From Scatophagus argus (taxonomy: Eukaryota; Chordata; Actinopteri; Scatophagidae), in assembly GCF_020382885.2 (NCBI RefSeq), contig NC_058515.1, forward strand, positions 4,013,223-4,077,222: 64,000 nt of DNA. The letters run 5' to 3'. Positions 22,421 to 34,909 of the stretch are shown piece by piece. Made by a program: the position numbers and the translations under genes. The notes beneath the pieces are model-generated. The model made no database searches, was not told the DNA's origin, and saw nothing but the letters and a program-made list of their open reading frames with translations. Position 1 is the stretch's first letter; each line of letters opens with the position of its first letter.

Positions 22421-23839
22421 TCAATAACACACACACATCAATAACCAATAATGTGACCCAGCACATTGGTGTTTTTTTTTTTTTCAAGTTTTCTATCCTA
22501 AAATTCATAAAAATTCTGACACCAACCAGGAGAAAGACAGAGTCTTTATCAATCTGCTCAGCTAGCAAGTTTAATGATGTATTATTCATTTGCATATGAC
22601 TGCATATAGGAGTCATATAGTAACAAATGTGATAAATATGGTTATTTATCACACACATTCATGTGAGTATTTATCTGATGGGTAAAAACCATCAGTGATT
22701 CCATTGGCATTTTAGATTAATGTAGCATTAGCCCCACTCAGAATGGCAAAAAAAATAACAGTTATATGCATATTTTCCTGAAACACTTTACATAGTCTGT
22801 TGTTTACCAGCAGAACTATTCAACGGCCACAGCAGCACAGGGCAGCAGAGTCATCCCGTTGCAGTACTGAGAGTAGCATCCATGGCTGAATGACAATCTG
22901 ATAAAGCTAATTTAACATGCAATGATTAGTCCCCTTTTAAACTACTATCAACTTAAAATATAACAAAAAACAGTGGATAAAATTCATCTTTAACCATTTC
23001 AGTTTAATATTAAGATTTTAAAATATTGTAGATTCTCCAATACACACATCCACAGTAGGGCATTTCTTCTTCTTTAACTGGTAATGTGATTCTGAGTGAA
23101 CGGTTTCATGGGAGGCTGAGCAACCGTCCTGCTGCTTCAGGCGTCTTTTGACAAGTCTGAAAATCACTGATGTGCCATGTGAAGGTGTTTCAGTCTGGGT
23201 TGTTATGTGTGAACTGTGATGGAGGGAATGGTGACATATTCATGCATACGTGTCCAGACCACACTGTGCTGTCTCTTCCTGCCAATTCGCGAGGCGAACG
23301 TCATTCACTCCTCCACTGCTGCAAACCTCCATCTCACTCTCATCATAAGAAGCACAGAACAGTCATCAGAGTCCTAACAGTTCTAACAACTCCTAGGACT
23401 TTTTTGAATTAATACACAAAATCATTGTTGGTTGAAGAATATGTTGTAAAGGAGACAAACCTTAATACAGGAAGTCAGAAGGAGCATCTCAAAAGGACAG
23501 GATAAACACACTGCCTTTTATTTTACATTATATATATTTATATTTTCCAGTAAGTTGGCTAACCAAAGACAACTTTACAAGTGATGTAAACAGAGACTAA
23601 CTGCAGAGCATTACCTCCTGTATAGGTTACACTAGAAAGTGGAAGAACTGCACAGAATAGAATGTGACCTTTATTCCTCAGATAAGCCAATACTTTTCAG
23701 GACATGAGCATGAAGTTAAGCAAAGCTTTGGGGCCCTTGAACAAAACATAATTGGGCACATGGAGTGAATAAACAATAAGACTATAATTTTACATCCACA
23801 AGCTCCACTCTGAGCTGCTGTTCCAGATGTTTTCTGAGT
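22421..23839. other. 3' flank of IgV-5
   Basis: About 23080-23400 is a diverged copy of the 3' flank of IgV-3 and IgV-4. It includes the ETS/RUNX-like element at 23254-23285 (cagaccacactgtgctgtc, then tcttcctgcc on the + strand). No exon is supported. Confidence 0.5.
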
Positions 23840-25012
23840 CTATCTGTTGGTGGTGTACAAAACATTTGTCTCCATCGGGTTCTTTGATGCAGGTCTTCTT
23901 TTTGCTTTTGGACTGAGACTCTGTGCTGCATAGGTCAAGGCATCAGAGTCCAGGTTCTGTGAATCAAAAATATTTACTGTGAGTCATCTCATATAGTTTT
24001 CAGGATTTCTAAGTAAAAATAAAATAGTTTAATGATAAATGATTTGGACAAGATATAGAAAACCAGGTTACCTCACTCTGTTGTGGATTCAGTCTTTCTT
24101 TATGAACTGAATGAAACAGAACACCTGGTTCAGTTATTGTTCATCAATAATTCATTTTGGCAATCAGGAAGTTGCATTTTGAACTTTTGTATTTGCTACT
24201 TTATTAAATAACAATTAGTACCTGTTTGAAATCTTGAGATTTTGACAATCACACCCATGAAGACCATAACAAGGACAGCAATCAGAGCACCCAGGATCAC
24301 ATATGTTGGCTCTGTTGTTCCATCAAGCCCTTCAACTAGAGAGATGAAAACTTTTGGATAGTGTTCCACGTCTTGTGGGTGGAGTTCAGTCCTTATTTTA
24401 ACACTACAGTGGTACATATCTGTTTCTTTCAAATCAAGCGACAGACAAAACTTTACAACAATCTTACCTTGAACCTTTAAATGTGTTGCACTGACAATAA
24501 CTGGCTTGCTGTATGATTTAGTTCCACAAAAATACAGTCCAGAGTCTGAGAAATCCACTTGTTTGATTGTGAGAAAGATGGTCGTGATGTTGGATGTCAT
24601 ATTGAATTTGCCATTTTGAAATCCATCATAGAGAGAAACATTGCAATCAACGCACACCATTGAGGAGATGCAGCTGATGTTTGGTCTGTTGTCAAGTTTG
24701 AACCAGAATATGTGAGCGATCACTCTGCTAAAATTGGAGCACATCAGTGTGGCTTCTTCACCAGGCTGAAGCTCCACAGTGTGAAACTCAGAAACTGAGA
24801 CAGAGATCCAGCCTGAAACAAACAACATGACTTTTATTCTTAATTTCAACAGAACCCATGAACAATGTGCATAAATGATGTTAATGAATTACAATGAATG
24901 TAAATGTCAGCTCATGACAAGGAAAACTAGCAATTGTTGTACTGAGAAAAGCTCGGCAGGTTTACTTACTGAAGGTAGAGAGTAAAGCCATCATCGAGGT
25001 AAAGTTCATCAT
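23840..25012 (-). CDS. IgV-5: V-set receptor with altered tail motif
   Basis: Predicted 217-aa receptor. Exons: 24970-25012 (leader), 24468-24812 (V), 24222-24335 (stalk plus transmembrane), 24072-24106 (VHKERLNPQQSE) and 23840-23956 (tail); sum 654 nt in frame. The V domain matches IgV-3 closely (TLMCSN, FWFKLDNRPN, DSGLYFCGTKS) but carries two added cysteines in the CDR2-like loop (VCVDCNVSLYDG). The tail reads LTYAAQ where IgV-3 and IgV-4 have LTYATV, so the hydrophobic +3 residue of the ITIM is lost, and VVYAAT has become VLYTTN. Intron 2 (24336-24467) is 132 bases with no in-frame stop, so unspliced RNA would still encode a continuous protein. Confidence 0.84.
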
Positions 25013-25499
25013 TGTGCGTACTGCACCACTGCAATGGTTGTAAATGAACTGTGCTCCAGTGAGAGCGTCTCAGTGTAAAGAGGCGGAGTGATGTTCTGGT
25101 TATTCGGCTGCTCAAAGGGACAGACAGAGCGCTGAAAATGGTTGCAAGCGAATAGCCACAACGAGAAAAGGAGAAGGTTATTTAATGTCTGACAGGAAAT
25201 GATTTAGCAAATGTTTTCACAAAATTCTTTAGTATGAGGCATGTACTTTGTCTCCATCAACTGTCCTTTTCTCAAACACCTCATATAGAAATCACTCACT
25301 CCCGCACTGCTGTCAGGTGTTATGTCTGGTTCCTGCTTCATCAAAAACCAATCATATTTTTATAGACAAAATGAAAGACACAGACTTTCCAGCTTTATAG
25401 ACTGGTCGAGACTGGAGGAAGTTACTGTACATGACCAAGAAACAGTCACAACTGAACTGCTGAGGAGCAAATAAGTGTATTGAAGCAACCCATTAAACT
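25013..25499. other. 5' flank of IgV-5
   Basis: The promoter motif CCGCCTCTTTACACTG lies at 25073-25089 (- strand). Upstream sequence to about 25490 matches the flank of the decayed copy at 16100-16405. Confidence 0.5.
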
Positions 25500-26965
25500 T
25501 CAACTTGTCAATATTATTTGGCTTTTTTCTGACAAGAAATTACAAACAAGAAAGTCTTTAATAGCAAAGTGAAAACAGATTTCAACAAAGTAATGTCATT
25601 TTGTTAAAAATAATGTCAAATAAGTGACTGCATAAAAGTTCATCCCCTGTAAAGTCACAGATGTAATTCAGCAGAGGTCCAGCTTGTCAGTGCTAGCAGT
25701 CTCACAATTAGTGAAATGGAGATCACCTGAGTGCAGTGAGTGCGTCTCAAGTAATTGTAGTATAAAGACACCTGAATGTCCAGCCACTGATTAATCAGTA
25801 TTGCTGGCTACAATTATAGCATAAATACAAAAGAACAGTCCAAGAAAATGTTACTGAAAAGAACAAGTCAGGGGATGTATACAAAAAACCCCAATGGAAC
25901 TTTAGCTATGTGGCTAAAATAATTATTTACACCTACATCTTGATCAAAATGCCCGTATTTTATTTTTGATTTTACAAATATAGTCTTGATTATATATCAG
26001 AATTGAAAATAAAAAATACTAATGTTTGTTCTTCTTACAGGGTAGACGGTTTATCCTATAAAAGTTTTGATTTTGTGTACTATAATCCTTATGCATTTTC
26101 CTAACGGCAGCTACAGCAGATGTTAGAAACGTGGTTAAAACAAAACACAAATTGACTGGCATGTATTCAGCAAATAAATAATAAATCAAAAAGGTATTTA
26201 ATCATAAAAACATGAAATCTAATAGAATTGTATCTATTGTTTCTACCGCTCTTACCAAAATCATAATGAAAATTAGCAGATTTTTTTGTTTTTTGCACCA
26301 TAAAAGTTATATTATGAGGCTACAGCTCAATAAGTCCCCCACTGATTTTGGACAATCTTGCAATCGCCCCCTGCATTACTGGAAGGGTAAGAGAGTGACA
26401 GTTCTTCATATATTAGAGTTTTGGACACCATCCTCAACATGAAGCATGGTGGGTGGCAGCATTGTGCTGTGGGGACGCTTCTCAGCAGAAGGCTCTTAAA
26501 GGCTTATAAAAGTAGAGGGTAAAATGAATGCAGCAAAATAAAGGGAAATTCTAGAGGTCTGATTCAGTCTGCAAGAGAACTAGGATTTGGGAGAGGAAAT
26601 CTCAGGCCTCAATCCAATAGAGAATTTGTGGCTCGACTTTTCACACTTGATCTCCATGTAACCTGACACAGCTTGAGCAGTTTTGCACAGAAGAATGGAG
26701 CAAAATTGCAGTGTTCAGGTGTGCAAACCTGACTGAGACTGATCCACACAGACTCAAATGTGCATCTAATAAATACTGACTTGAAGGGGGTGAATATTTC
26801 CATCGCTTATTTTATAACTTACTTTACATTATATGTTTTAAAATATATTTGTAATTAACTGACATCACTTTGCAGAAATCTGTTTTCACTTTGACATTAA
26901 AGAGTTTTTTGTTAACAAAAAAAAAAAGCCAAATTATATTGACTATGATTCCATTAATGAAGGCA
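25500..26965 (+). mobile_element. Degraded Tc1-like transposon with both inverted repeats
   Basis: The left arm (25505-25600) contains tcaatattatttggc, agtctttaatagcaaagtg and aaaacagatttcaacaaag. The right arm (26868-26945) is its reverse complement with small changes, which identifies an element of about 1.4 kb. Inside are a Tc1-type 5' leader (25672-25850) and eroded transposase traces (tgaagcatggtgggtggcagc at about 26440; caatccaatagagaatttgtgg at about 26608). No long open frame survives. A related fragment lies at 16691-16990. Confidence 0.65.
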
Positions 26966-28145
26966 ATAAGGGAGTGAATACTTTTGATAGGGATTTTAAT
27001 TGTGAATAGAAACTTCTCAATTCCCTCCAGCTGCGCACCATGTGCTCCATGTGCTCCATGTGCTCCATGTGCTCCATGTGCTCCATGTGCTCCATGTGCT
27101 CCATGTGCTCCATGTGCTCCATGTGCTCCATGTGCTCCATGTGACTGATGACATTCTCAATACACTATCACCACAAGAGGGTGATGGAGCCTTTCTGTGT
27201 GCCTCTTCCTCAACTGTAGCTTATGAATGGTTACACAGAGACAGCAAAACCTGATGCAGATTAGAATTAAGGCAGCATCCTTCCTTTCACAAAAATCTTT
27301 TTTTTTTTAATGCAGAAGGATTTGGAATGCTTGCATTTTTCACCTTGATGTGTTGCTTTGCAAACACATAATAACAGTGAGGTGCCAATGGTCTATCACA
27401 TCATGCTTTAAAAAAGTAGTACATTAACTCCTATAGGCCTGAAAATGCTGCAGTGTATTGCTTCATTGCTACCCTCACCATTCAGCTATTTAATTCTGTC
27501 TGTTTGGGGCAGCACTGCAGCTCAGGGGCTTAAAACAGGAGAAAGAAACAAAGAAAGGATCAAACAAAGAAACCAAAAAATGTAAAAAGTTAAATAACTT
27601 GGTTAGTCCTTTGCCTGCAGTCTCCCCAGACTTTTATAAGTCTCAGTCTGACGAACAAGAAGTACTTACTGTATTGTACTACCTGACATCAAGGTGCTTC
27701 CTAAACAGTGATTTTGTCTAACATATTCAGGAAGATGTAAGAAAACCTGATCTGGATGTCTGTCAATTTTGACCAATGTGACAAAGTGAAGTTTTGAAAA
27801 AGAGTGAAGGAGACCACATGGAAACACACAGCACTGTTTGAATATCCTGATACCTCAATAGAGGACAGCCTTATATTTGAGAAGAATTGGCCTACAATTT
27901 TCAGGAACCTAAAAACTTTTTCACCAAGTGGAGGAAAATGACATACACTGTCAGTAATGTGCTTTTATGTAAGATTCCATGTGTTACAATCACACATGGT
28001 TTTGGTTTTTGATATATATATTAAATATATTTGTTTGCATTGCCTAATATACAGTTTGTTCTGAGTTTCATGTACACTCTGTGTTCAGATGCACTTTTTT
28101 CTTGTTTTTTGTCTCCTGAGATGCTGAGGTTCTGGTGTGATATCT
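26966..28145. other. Intergenic spacer with minisatellite
   Basis: Non-coding apart from the 9-bp minisatellite at 27043-27141. No exon or named repeat is recognised in 27142-28145. Confidence 0.45.
27043..27141. repeat. 9-bp minisatellite (TGCTCCATG) x 11
   Basis: Eleven identical head-to-tail TGCTCCATG units. Because 9 is a multiple of three, open frames cross it on both strands (MEH repeats on the - strand). They are a property of the repeat, not a gene. Confidence 0.95.
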
Positions 28146-28890
28146 ACGATGCATCCAGAAAGTATTCACACCGCTTTGCTTTTTCCACATTTTGTTATGT
28201 TACGGTCTCATTCCAAAATGGATTAAAGTAAATTTCTCCCTCAAAATTCTACACAAAATACCTCATAATGACCAAGTGAAACAAGTTTGCTTGAATTTTT
28301 TGCAAATTTATTAAAAATCAAAAACTAAAACTAAAGTATTCACCTTTGCCATGACACTCAAAATTGAGCTCAGGTGCCTCCTGTTTCCACTGATCATCCT
28401 TCAGAGGTTTCTGCAACTTGAGTTGAGTCCACCTGTGGTAAATTCAGCTGATTGGGAGTGAGTTGGACACACCCGTCTATATAAGCCCTCACAGTTGGCA
28501 GCGCGTGTCGGAGCACAAGGACTGTGTGAAGGCACAGATCTGGGGAGGGGGTACAGAAAGATATCTGCTGCATTATAGGTCCCAAAGAGCACAGTGGCCT
28601 CCATAATCCCTAAGTGAAAGAAGTTTGGAACCACCTTCCTAGAACTAGCTGCCTGACTAAACTGAGTGATCAGGGGAGAAGGGCCTTAGTGTTGCTCTGT
28701 GGAGAGGGGAGAACCTTCAATGAGGATAACAATTTCTGTGGCACTCAGGCCTGTATGGTAGAGCGGCCAGATGGAAGCCACTGTTCAGTAAAATGCATAT
28801 GAAAGCCTGCCTGAAGTTTGCCAAAAGGCGATTCTCAGACCACGAGAAACAAAATTCTCTGGTCTGATAAAACAAACAAAGATTGAACTC
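28146..28890 (+). mobile_element. Second, truncated copy of the 9036-10622 Tc1-like family
   Basis: The left end (GATGCATCCAGAAAGTATTC, then ccacattttgttatgttac) and internal words (ctcaggtgcctcctgtttcc, tatataagccctcacagttg) match the full-length element. The transposase region is eroded and the copy stops at about 28890, without the right ITR. Confidence 0.8.
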
Positions 28891-29896
28891 TTTGAATGTT
28901 TTATATTTAACCTTTGAGGGCAGAGAAAACAAGTTTGGGAATTGAAATCAATAATAACTGAATAAAATAAAACAGTTGGCACAGACATCTAGATGCAATT
29001 CAATCAATCAACTTCTTGTCTCCCCAGTAACCCTCATCAACATCAGAAATGTGTCCTTCACAGCAGAAGTGGCTGTGAAAGACGCGAGGATGTAGTTTAA
29101 CATCTATAAATAGACACCTTCCATCACTATCAAAATTAAAAAAAAGTCATCCTTGCACTTTTGCACTGCAGACTGCAGGCTCAGGCCTGTGACAGAGACA
29201 CTCAGCCATTGAACACACACGTTTGTCTATGTTTTTCAGTCAGTAGAAGTAGATGAAAAATCTACTTAGCTACAGGACTGTGAGTGAATGTAATTTGTTA
29301 CATTCTGAATTTACAACATGATAACAGTGATAAGTGGCAGGTTTTAATATCCGTGCTGACTTTACACCCAGGTGTACTTTCTTTCTTTCTTTTCTTTTCT
29401 TTCTTTCTTTTTTTTTTAACAAGAAAAATCCTCTTCTGTAACTTCAGCTTCATTTTCCAGTTAAACAAGTTACAGCTCTGACACTTCTCCCCAACATGAA
29501 AGAAAAGAGAATTTGAAATATGATTAAATTTATTGGCAAGAAAAGAAACATTCTTTTGCACTTAGCCCCGACAGATCGCCATGAAAAGTTGAAAATACCT
29601 TTTAACTCTCAGAGCTCCATAATTTCTAACAATTCAAGTTAAGTGAGCACCAACTGAAAAGCCCTGTGCTGTCATTAATCCACACTATTGATCATTTATC
29701 TCAAAAATTATCCTTAATGAGCTGATTTGAATTTAGCAATCCAAATATATTTTGAAATAACATTTAGTGTCACTTTGCATAAATATTGTTTTCAACTTCC
29801 CAAAGTGATTGCACATCAATAGGTTTGTAAATGTATTCATGAAAAGGTACCATAGATGTCATAGTAATATAGAGGCACTAACTGACATGTTACAAG
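28891..29896. other. 3' flank of secreted-helix gene A
   Basis: About 29160-29896 is duplicated at about 32380-33226 downstream of copy B. A pyrimidine (TTTC)n tract lies at about 29380-29420. No gene is supported. Confidence 0.5.
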
Positions 29897-31210
29897 TTAC
29901 AGTTCATTGTGTTGCTCCTCAAAGAATTTGATTAATTCTCTCATTTGGTTTAGTTTCATTTCACTGTTCTCTATTTCTGTCTCTAAGTCCTCATTCTGCC
30001 CATCGACAAAAGTCTTGGCCGTTTCCACAAAGACTTTGAGGGTCTGCAAAAGTCCCTCCATTGACGGAAAGTCATCAGGTAGTTCATCTGAGGCTTGTTT
30101 CATCAGTACTGTCAGTGGATCCATGAGGTTCACATAGTAATTCATGAGCTCTGAAGTTGTGACCATTGTTGCCTAATGGAGAAAAATAAAACCACTTCAT
30201 GACATGTCACCAACTCGGTTTGCTATGTTTTTGTGTCCACTGCGATACATAAAGCTAATATTCCATCACTGAATGTACACCAATGCAATTTTTTGTGAGC
30301 AACATGGGAACCGAACTACTCACTCACCTTCTCGAAGTCCAATTTTTGTTGGAATTTCTGAACTTTTTGCTTGAGCATTTCCTGTAAATCCAGGATGAGA
30401 AACAACATGGGGTTATCTTAATTTACCTTAATTTAAGCCTGACAGCAGCTCTAATGTAGCACATGCAATTGTAAATAAAAGGACAGTTTCCCTGTACATT
30501 TGTTATGTTATTTTTTCTAAGAATGGAGAAAAAAGCAGACACAAAACGCAAGGTTGAAGTGAATGAACTGGTGCAACTTCAAATGTTTCCACCAAAACAG
30601 TCTTTTAGATTGATGAACAAAAAGGATTAGGTTCTGGTCCCTGGGACTGCAGGTGAGACTGCACAAGGTCTCAGTGAACAAAAGGATTTTCCTCTGGGGC
30701 TGAACACTGGTAGATCCAGAGCAAGGACTGTGCAACAAAGGCAGAGACTGAGTTTGAATGGCTGGCAAACACCAACCATTGAACCGCACAAGGGCAGGTG
30801 AAAACCAGTCTTGAAAGGGCTCAACTCATGGTGGAGTTGATTGCAGAAAACTCAGGTCAGGTGCACTGCAAATAACACCACCCAGCTTCCCTCCACACAC
30901 ACACACACACACACACACACAACAGTACAAACACAGGCAAGGGGGAGGAGAGAGGGCACATGCCAGGAGAGCCATGATCCTGACAACATTTGCTTGTGAT
31001 GACTCACAGTGGCTGTGGACTTGAAATTAAGAGTGAAAATGTTTTCAATACCAAAGGGATGTTGAGCAACAGTATATTTACCAGCTTATTCTTGTCAATC
31101 AGTGAACTTGCGTTGCAAACCAAACACAGCAGAGACAAGATGAAGACCAGGCCTTTGGTGTTTCTGACACCAGACACTCCTCTGCTTCTGGACAAAGCTG
31201 CTGCTGCCAT
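29897..31210 (-). CDS. Secreted helical protein, copy A (family not recognised)
   Basis: Three coding exons, all joined in phase 0: 31082-31210 (MAAAALSRSRGVSGVRNTKG, hydrophobic core LVFILSLLCLVC, then NASSLIDKNKL), 30328-30381 (EMLKQKVQKFQQKLDFEK) and 29897-30172, a long charged region likely to be alpha-helical or coiled-coil and ending EEQHNEL. This gives about 152 aa. An acceptor just before the ATG (31218-31219) implies a 5' non-coding exon. There is no transmembrane segment after the leader, so the protein is probably secreted. Copy C (34910-35822) has the same exon plan. I do not recognise the family; an apolipoprotein-like or other amphipathic-helix role would be a guess. Confidence 0.72.
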
Positions 31211-33226
31211 TGTTGTTCTAAATTAAAAGGACAGATCATAAATGATCAACAAATGCTCAGGCTTCCTGCTTGGTGAATGAAAGGAGGCCAGCTCTTCAAG
31301 AGCTGAAAGAAACATTCTGATAACAAATTATGAATTACTTTATTATATTCTAATTATACAACAGTGCGGTTAAAGTGCAACCTGGTCAGGTTTGTATGCC
31401 AGGGCCAAGCTGCTGTGTCTTTATTCTTAATTTTCTTTAATTTATATAACAATTTGAGAAGTATCCAGTAAGTTCAAATAAAAATCACTAAACTGCTACT
31501 GATGAAAATAACTGTACTTCAAGTCATATTTTTGGTAATGTTACAAATACTGAAACATTCTCTTTATAAATGCAATGAAAGGAAAAAAAATTCAATTAAA
31601 GTCAGACATGAATTGTACATGACATTGTCCTGTCAATGCAAATCTAAGTGTCCTACCCCTCATGTCATCCTCTGTTCAGTATTAGGGGTGCTCACCTTCT
31701 CTGTGTCCTCTTCTGTTTGTCCCCAGAGTCTGTATGCACCTGGTTTTTATGTACACCAGAAAAAGGAATGTAGTCAGACTGCTCTTTATCGTTTATCAGT
31801 AAACAACTCCCAATAGATTACCGGAATTCCCTTGAGGAGCATTCTGAAACTGAAAGAACTGATGATGCTCACATGAATTAAGATGTAACAACAGACCCAC
31901 AGAAACGAAACACAAATGTAGACATTTGGCGTTCCCCTACAAGGGAAATATCTTTGCCAAGGCATGTAAACATTTGCTTTCTTGGAATGTAAAAATCATT
32001 TCCCAGACATGAAACACAGTCACAATTCCTTATATTTATTGTGCAGTACAGGAGGGGATACAATTCACAAATCAGATGAGTTCCAATCCCCCACAAAAGA
32101 GGAAGAAGAAGAAGTATTAAACAGTAAAAAAAATCTCCCAACATGCAGTATAGAAGAAAGCAGTACTTCTCAAGTTCAAATGCATTGTGGGAATCCAGTT
32201 ATGTTAGACTCAGAGGCAGTTTGTGTAAATTATGTTTCCACATACCTCAACTTTACTTTGAACACTAAAGAACAAGAAAATGTTTTCCCCATATGAAATC
32301 GTCATGTCAACATAATAACAAACAAAAACAAAAAAATCAAATAAAATCAAAATCCATGGATGGATAAAATCAAAAAATCCTTGCACATTTGCATTGCGGA
32401 CTGCAAGTCATTGAACACACGCGTTTGTCTGTTTTTCAGAGTCTCAGCACAAAAACGTTAGAGTAATGTGAGTAAGCAGAATTTGTTACATTCTGAATTT
32501 GCAACATAACAGTGATAAGTGGCAGGTTATAATGTCTGTGTTGACTGTACACTCAGGTTGACATTACTTGCCACTCAGCTGGAACTGAGTCAATCTCTCT
32601 TTCTTTCTTACAAGAAATCCTCTTCTGTGTTTTCACTTTCACTTTTCCATAAACGAGTACATATCCCCAGTACTATCTCCGTCAGGAGAAACCAATAAGG
32701 AAGAAAAGAGAATGAGAAAATGTGAAATTAAATTTATTGATAACGGAAGAAACTTAGCGACGGAAAGCATACAAGATGATTAGACGTTTTCAGCTGTGAA
32801 CAACATATCTGACTACACTGTTAATTATTCCTATAATTTGCTCTGACTCGAAAAAATTCTGAAAATACCTTTTAACTCTTAGAGCTCCATAATTTCTAAC
32901 AATTGAATTTAACTGAGCACCAACTGAAAAGCCCTGTGCTGTCATTAATTCACACTATTGATCATTTATCTCAAAATTATCCTAGCAACCCAGATATATT
33001 TTGAAATATTTTTTTGGTATCACGTTGCAACTTCCCAATGTCCCAAACTTCCCAAAGTGATTGCACACCGGTAGGTTTGTCAAAAGACAGTGCGCATGCG
33101 TCGATACGTGTGTAGCCTGTTACAGACGCTCCCGCAAGAATTTCCCTTCAGGGATAAATAAAGGAATTCTGATTCTGATTCTGATAAAGGTATTCATTAA
33201 AAGGTACCATAGATGTCATAGTAGTG
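31211..33226. other. Spacer between secreted-helix copies A and B
   Basis: About 31211-32360 is unassigned. About 32380-33226 is a diverged copy of the 3' flank of gene A. A short tail with repeated attctg units at about 33145-33185 resembles the 3' end of a fish retroposon. No credible exon. Confidence 0.45.
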
Positions 33227-33445
33227 TCAAAGAATCTCAAAGAATGTGATTAATTCTCTCATTTGTTTCAATTTCATTTCACTGTTCTCTATTTCTATCT
33301 CTAAGTCCGCATTCTGCCCATCTACAAAGGTTTTGGTCTTTTCCACAAAGACTTTGAGGGTCTGCAAAAGTCCCTCCATTGGCAGAAAGTTGTCAGGTAG
33401 TTCTTCTGAGGCTTGTTTCATCAGAACTGTTGTGACCATTGTTGC
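33227..33445 (-). pseudogene. Secreted-helix copy B, 3'-exon remnant
   Basis: Only the last exon is present, with its acceptor at 33446-33447. It matches the last exon of copy A (VLMKQAS, LLQTLKVFVE, TKTFVDGQN, MRELITFFE), with an internal deletion of about 14 codons near its start and a shorter C-terminus. Beyond about 33570 the sequence switches to DNA resembling the far upstream flank of copy C (36200-36370). So the promoter, leader exon and middle exon have been removed by deletion. Confidence 0.75.
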
Positions 33446-34909
33446 CTAATGGAGAAAAATAAAACCACTTCATGACATGTCACCAACTCAGTTGGCTATG
33501 TTTTTGTGTCCACTGCAATACATAAAGCTAATATTCCATCACTGAATGTACACCAATACAGTTTCACCGGAAGTCAGTGTGATTACATACTGCGAGATAC
33601 AAACTCCTAGATGAGAAAGTTTACAGCCTTGTGGAAGTTAGTAAATAATATATGTGAAACTGCAATTCATTCAGACCTTATAGAACACAATGTTTTGGTC
33701 ACCTGATTTATTCTGATGTACTCAGCAGAATGTGGCTCAGGGAAAATGTATATAAGTGTATACTTAAGATTACTTAGTGCATTGGGGCACAATTATGCTG
33801 GAATATGAAAAGACCTTTCCAAAACTGTTGCAAAAAAGTTGGAAGCATATCATTGTCCAAAATGTCTTTATATACCAAAGCATGAAGATTTTCCTTCACT
33901 GGAAATAAGAGGCCTGGCCCAACCCCCCCAGTACAGACCCATCCCAATACTTTTGTCTAGAAAGTGTAGGAGACAATATCGGTTGCACTCTTCTGCTAAA
34001 TTTTATGCTAATGTGCTGTAATTGGCTTACACCATTAATCAACAGAGAAAGAATCACTATTCAGGCATACAGGAACACAGGCTGAGTATTAAGTTTTTCC
34101 TTTTTGTTTTGTTGAAACAAAAAACACAGCAAAAGTGATAATCAGGCCATTACAATCTGTCACTGTGTCATTGTAAAAGTTGCATTGCAAAGATCTTTGA
34201 GATTCATCGCACAAGCAGTGAAACTACCAAACAAGAATTCACATTCACTTTTTAGGGCTGTGGAATCAGTACCAACATCTATCAGAGCCACCTCCTACAA
34301 TTTCTGTAATTAAAATAAAATGAAAATCTTTGCAAGTCTGAAAGTGTCTTTTAGCTCTGAGACTTTGAGCGTTTCCAGTAATCAAAGTAAACAGTTTAAC
34401 TGGTTTGAATGATGAGTAAAAGGCAGTATTTGAAACTTACCAGCATGCCTCTCAGCTTCTTATTTCAAGATTGCAAAGAAAAAAGGCATCAGATGACAAC
34501 AACATGTCCCGAGGATTGCATTTATTTGGGTTTCCCACATACATTGAATTTGTACAATATCTAAATTTTATCATATAGCTTACACCTCATTCATAATTCA
34601 CTGTGATTTATAAATCTGAACATTTTTGTTTTTGTACTTCCTGTTATTGCAAGAAAACTGACAATAAACCAGCAAAAGGAAACAAATGCAATGTTCTTTT
34701 GAATTATCCACCTTTTAAGATTTGAGCTAAAAAGGACTCGCAGGACTGTTTATTATGTGTAATTTTTCATGTCAAAAAATTTAAACAAAAAGCCATAATT
34801 TCAAAGGCACTTAACTTCATACAAACATTACATGAAGTGGCACAATTAAAAAAAAAAAAGGTTCTTGCAATAGATGCAAAGTCAGAGACAGAGGCATGAA
34901 ATGACATAG
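33446..34909. other. Spacer between copies B and C, with a small Tc1-related fragment
   Basis: 33560-33715 matches 36210-36370 upstream of copy C. About 33778-33970 resembles the non-autonomous Tc1-like element at 5249-5700 (shared words aaactgttgcaaaa, cattgtccaaaatgtct, ttccttcactggaa and acttttgtct). A short stretch with a good donor at 34434-34441 (- strand, atgctggtaagt) might be an orphan exon. Nothing else was found. Confidence 0.45.

Noticed and set aside
24196-24849. Single-exon 217-codon receptor gene
   Set aside because: It is the V and transmembrane exons of IgV-5 joined by an intron that happens to lack stops; it misses the real leader and tail, and the splice sites used by IgV-3 and IgV-4 are all present.
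27043-27141. CRISPR-like array
   Set aside because: Repeats are contiguous 9-mers with no spacers, in a vertebrate genome.
26943-27254. MEH/LHV repeat proteins
   Set aside because: They are translations of the 9-bp minisatellite in two strands, with no start context, splice sites or flanking coding signal.
34434-34470. Extra first or middle exon for secreted-helix copy B
   Set aside because: There is a good donor but the upstream sequence has no leader and matches neither copy A nor copy C exons, so it was left as an orphan splice-like site.
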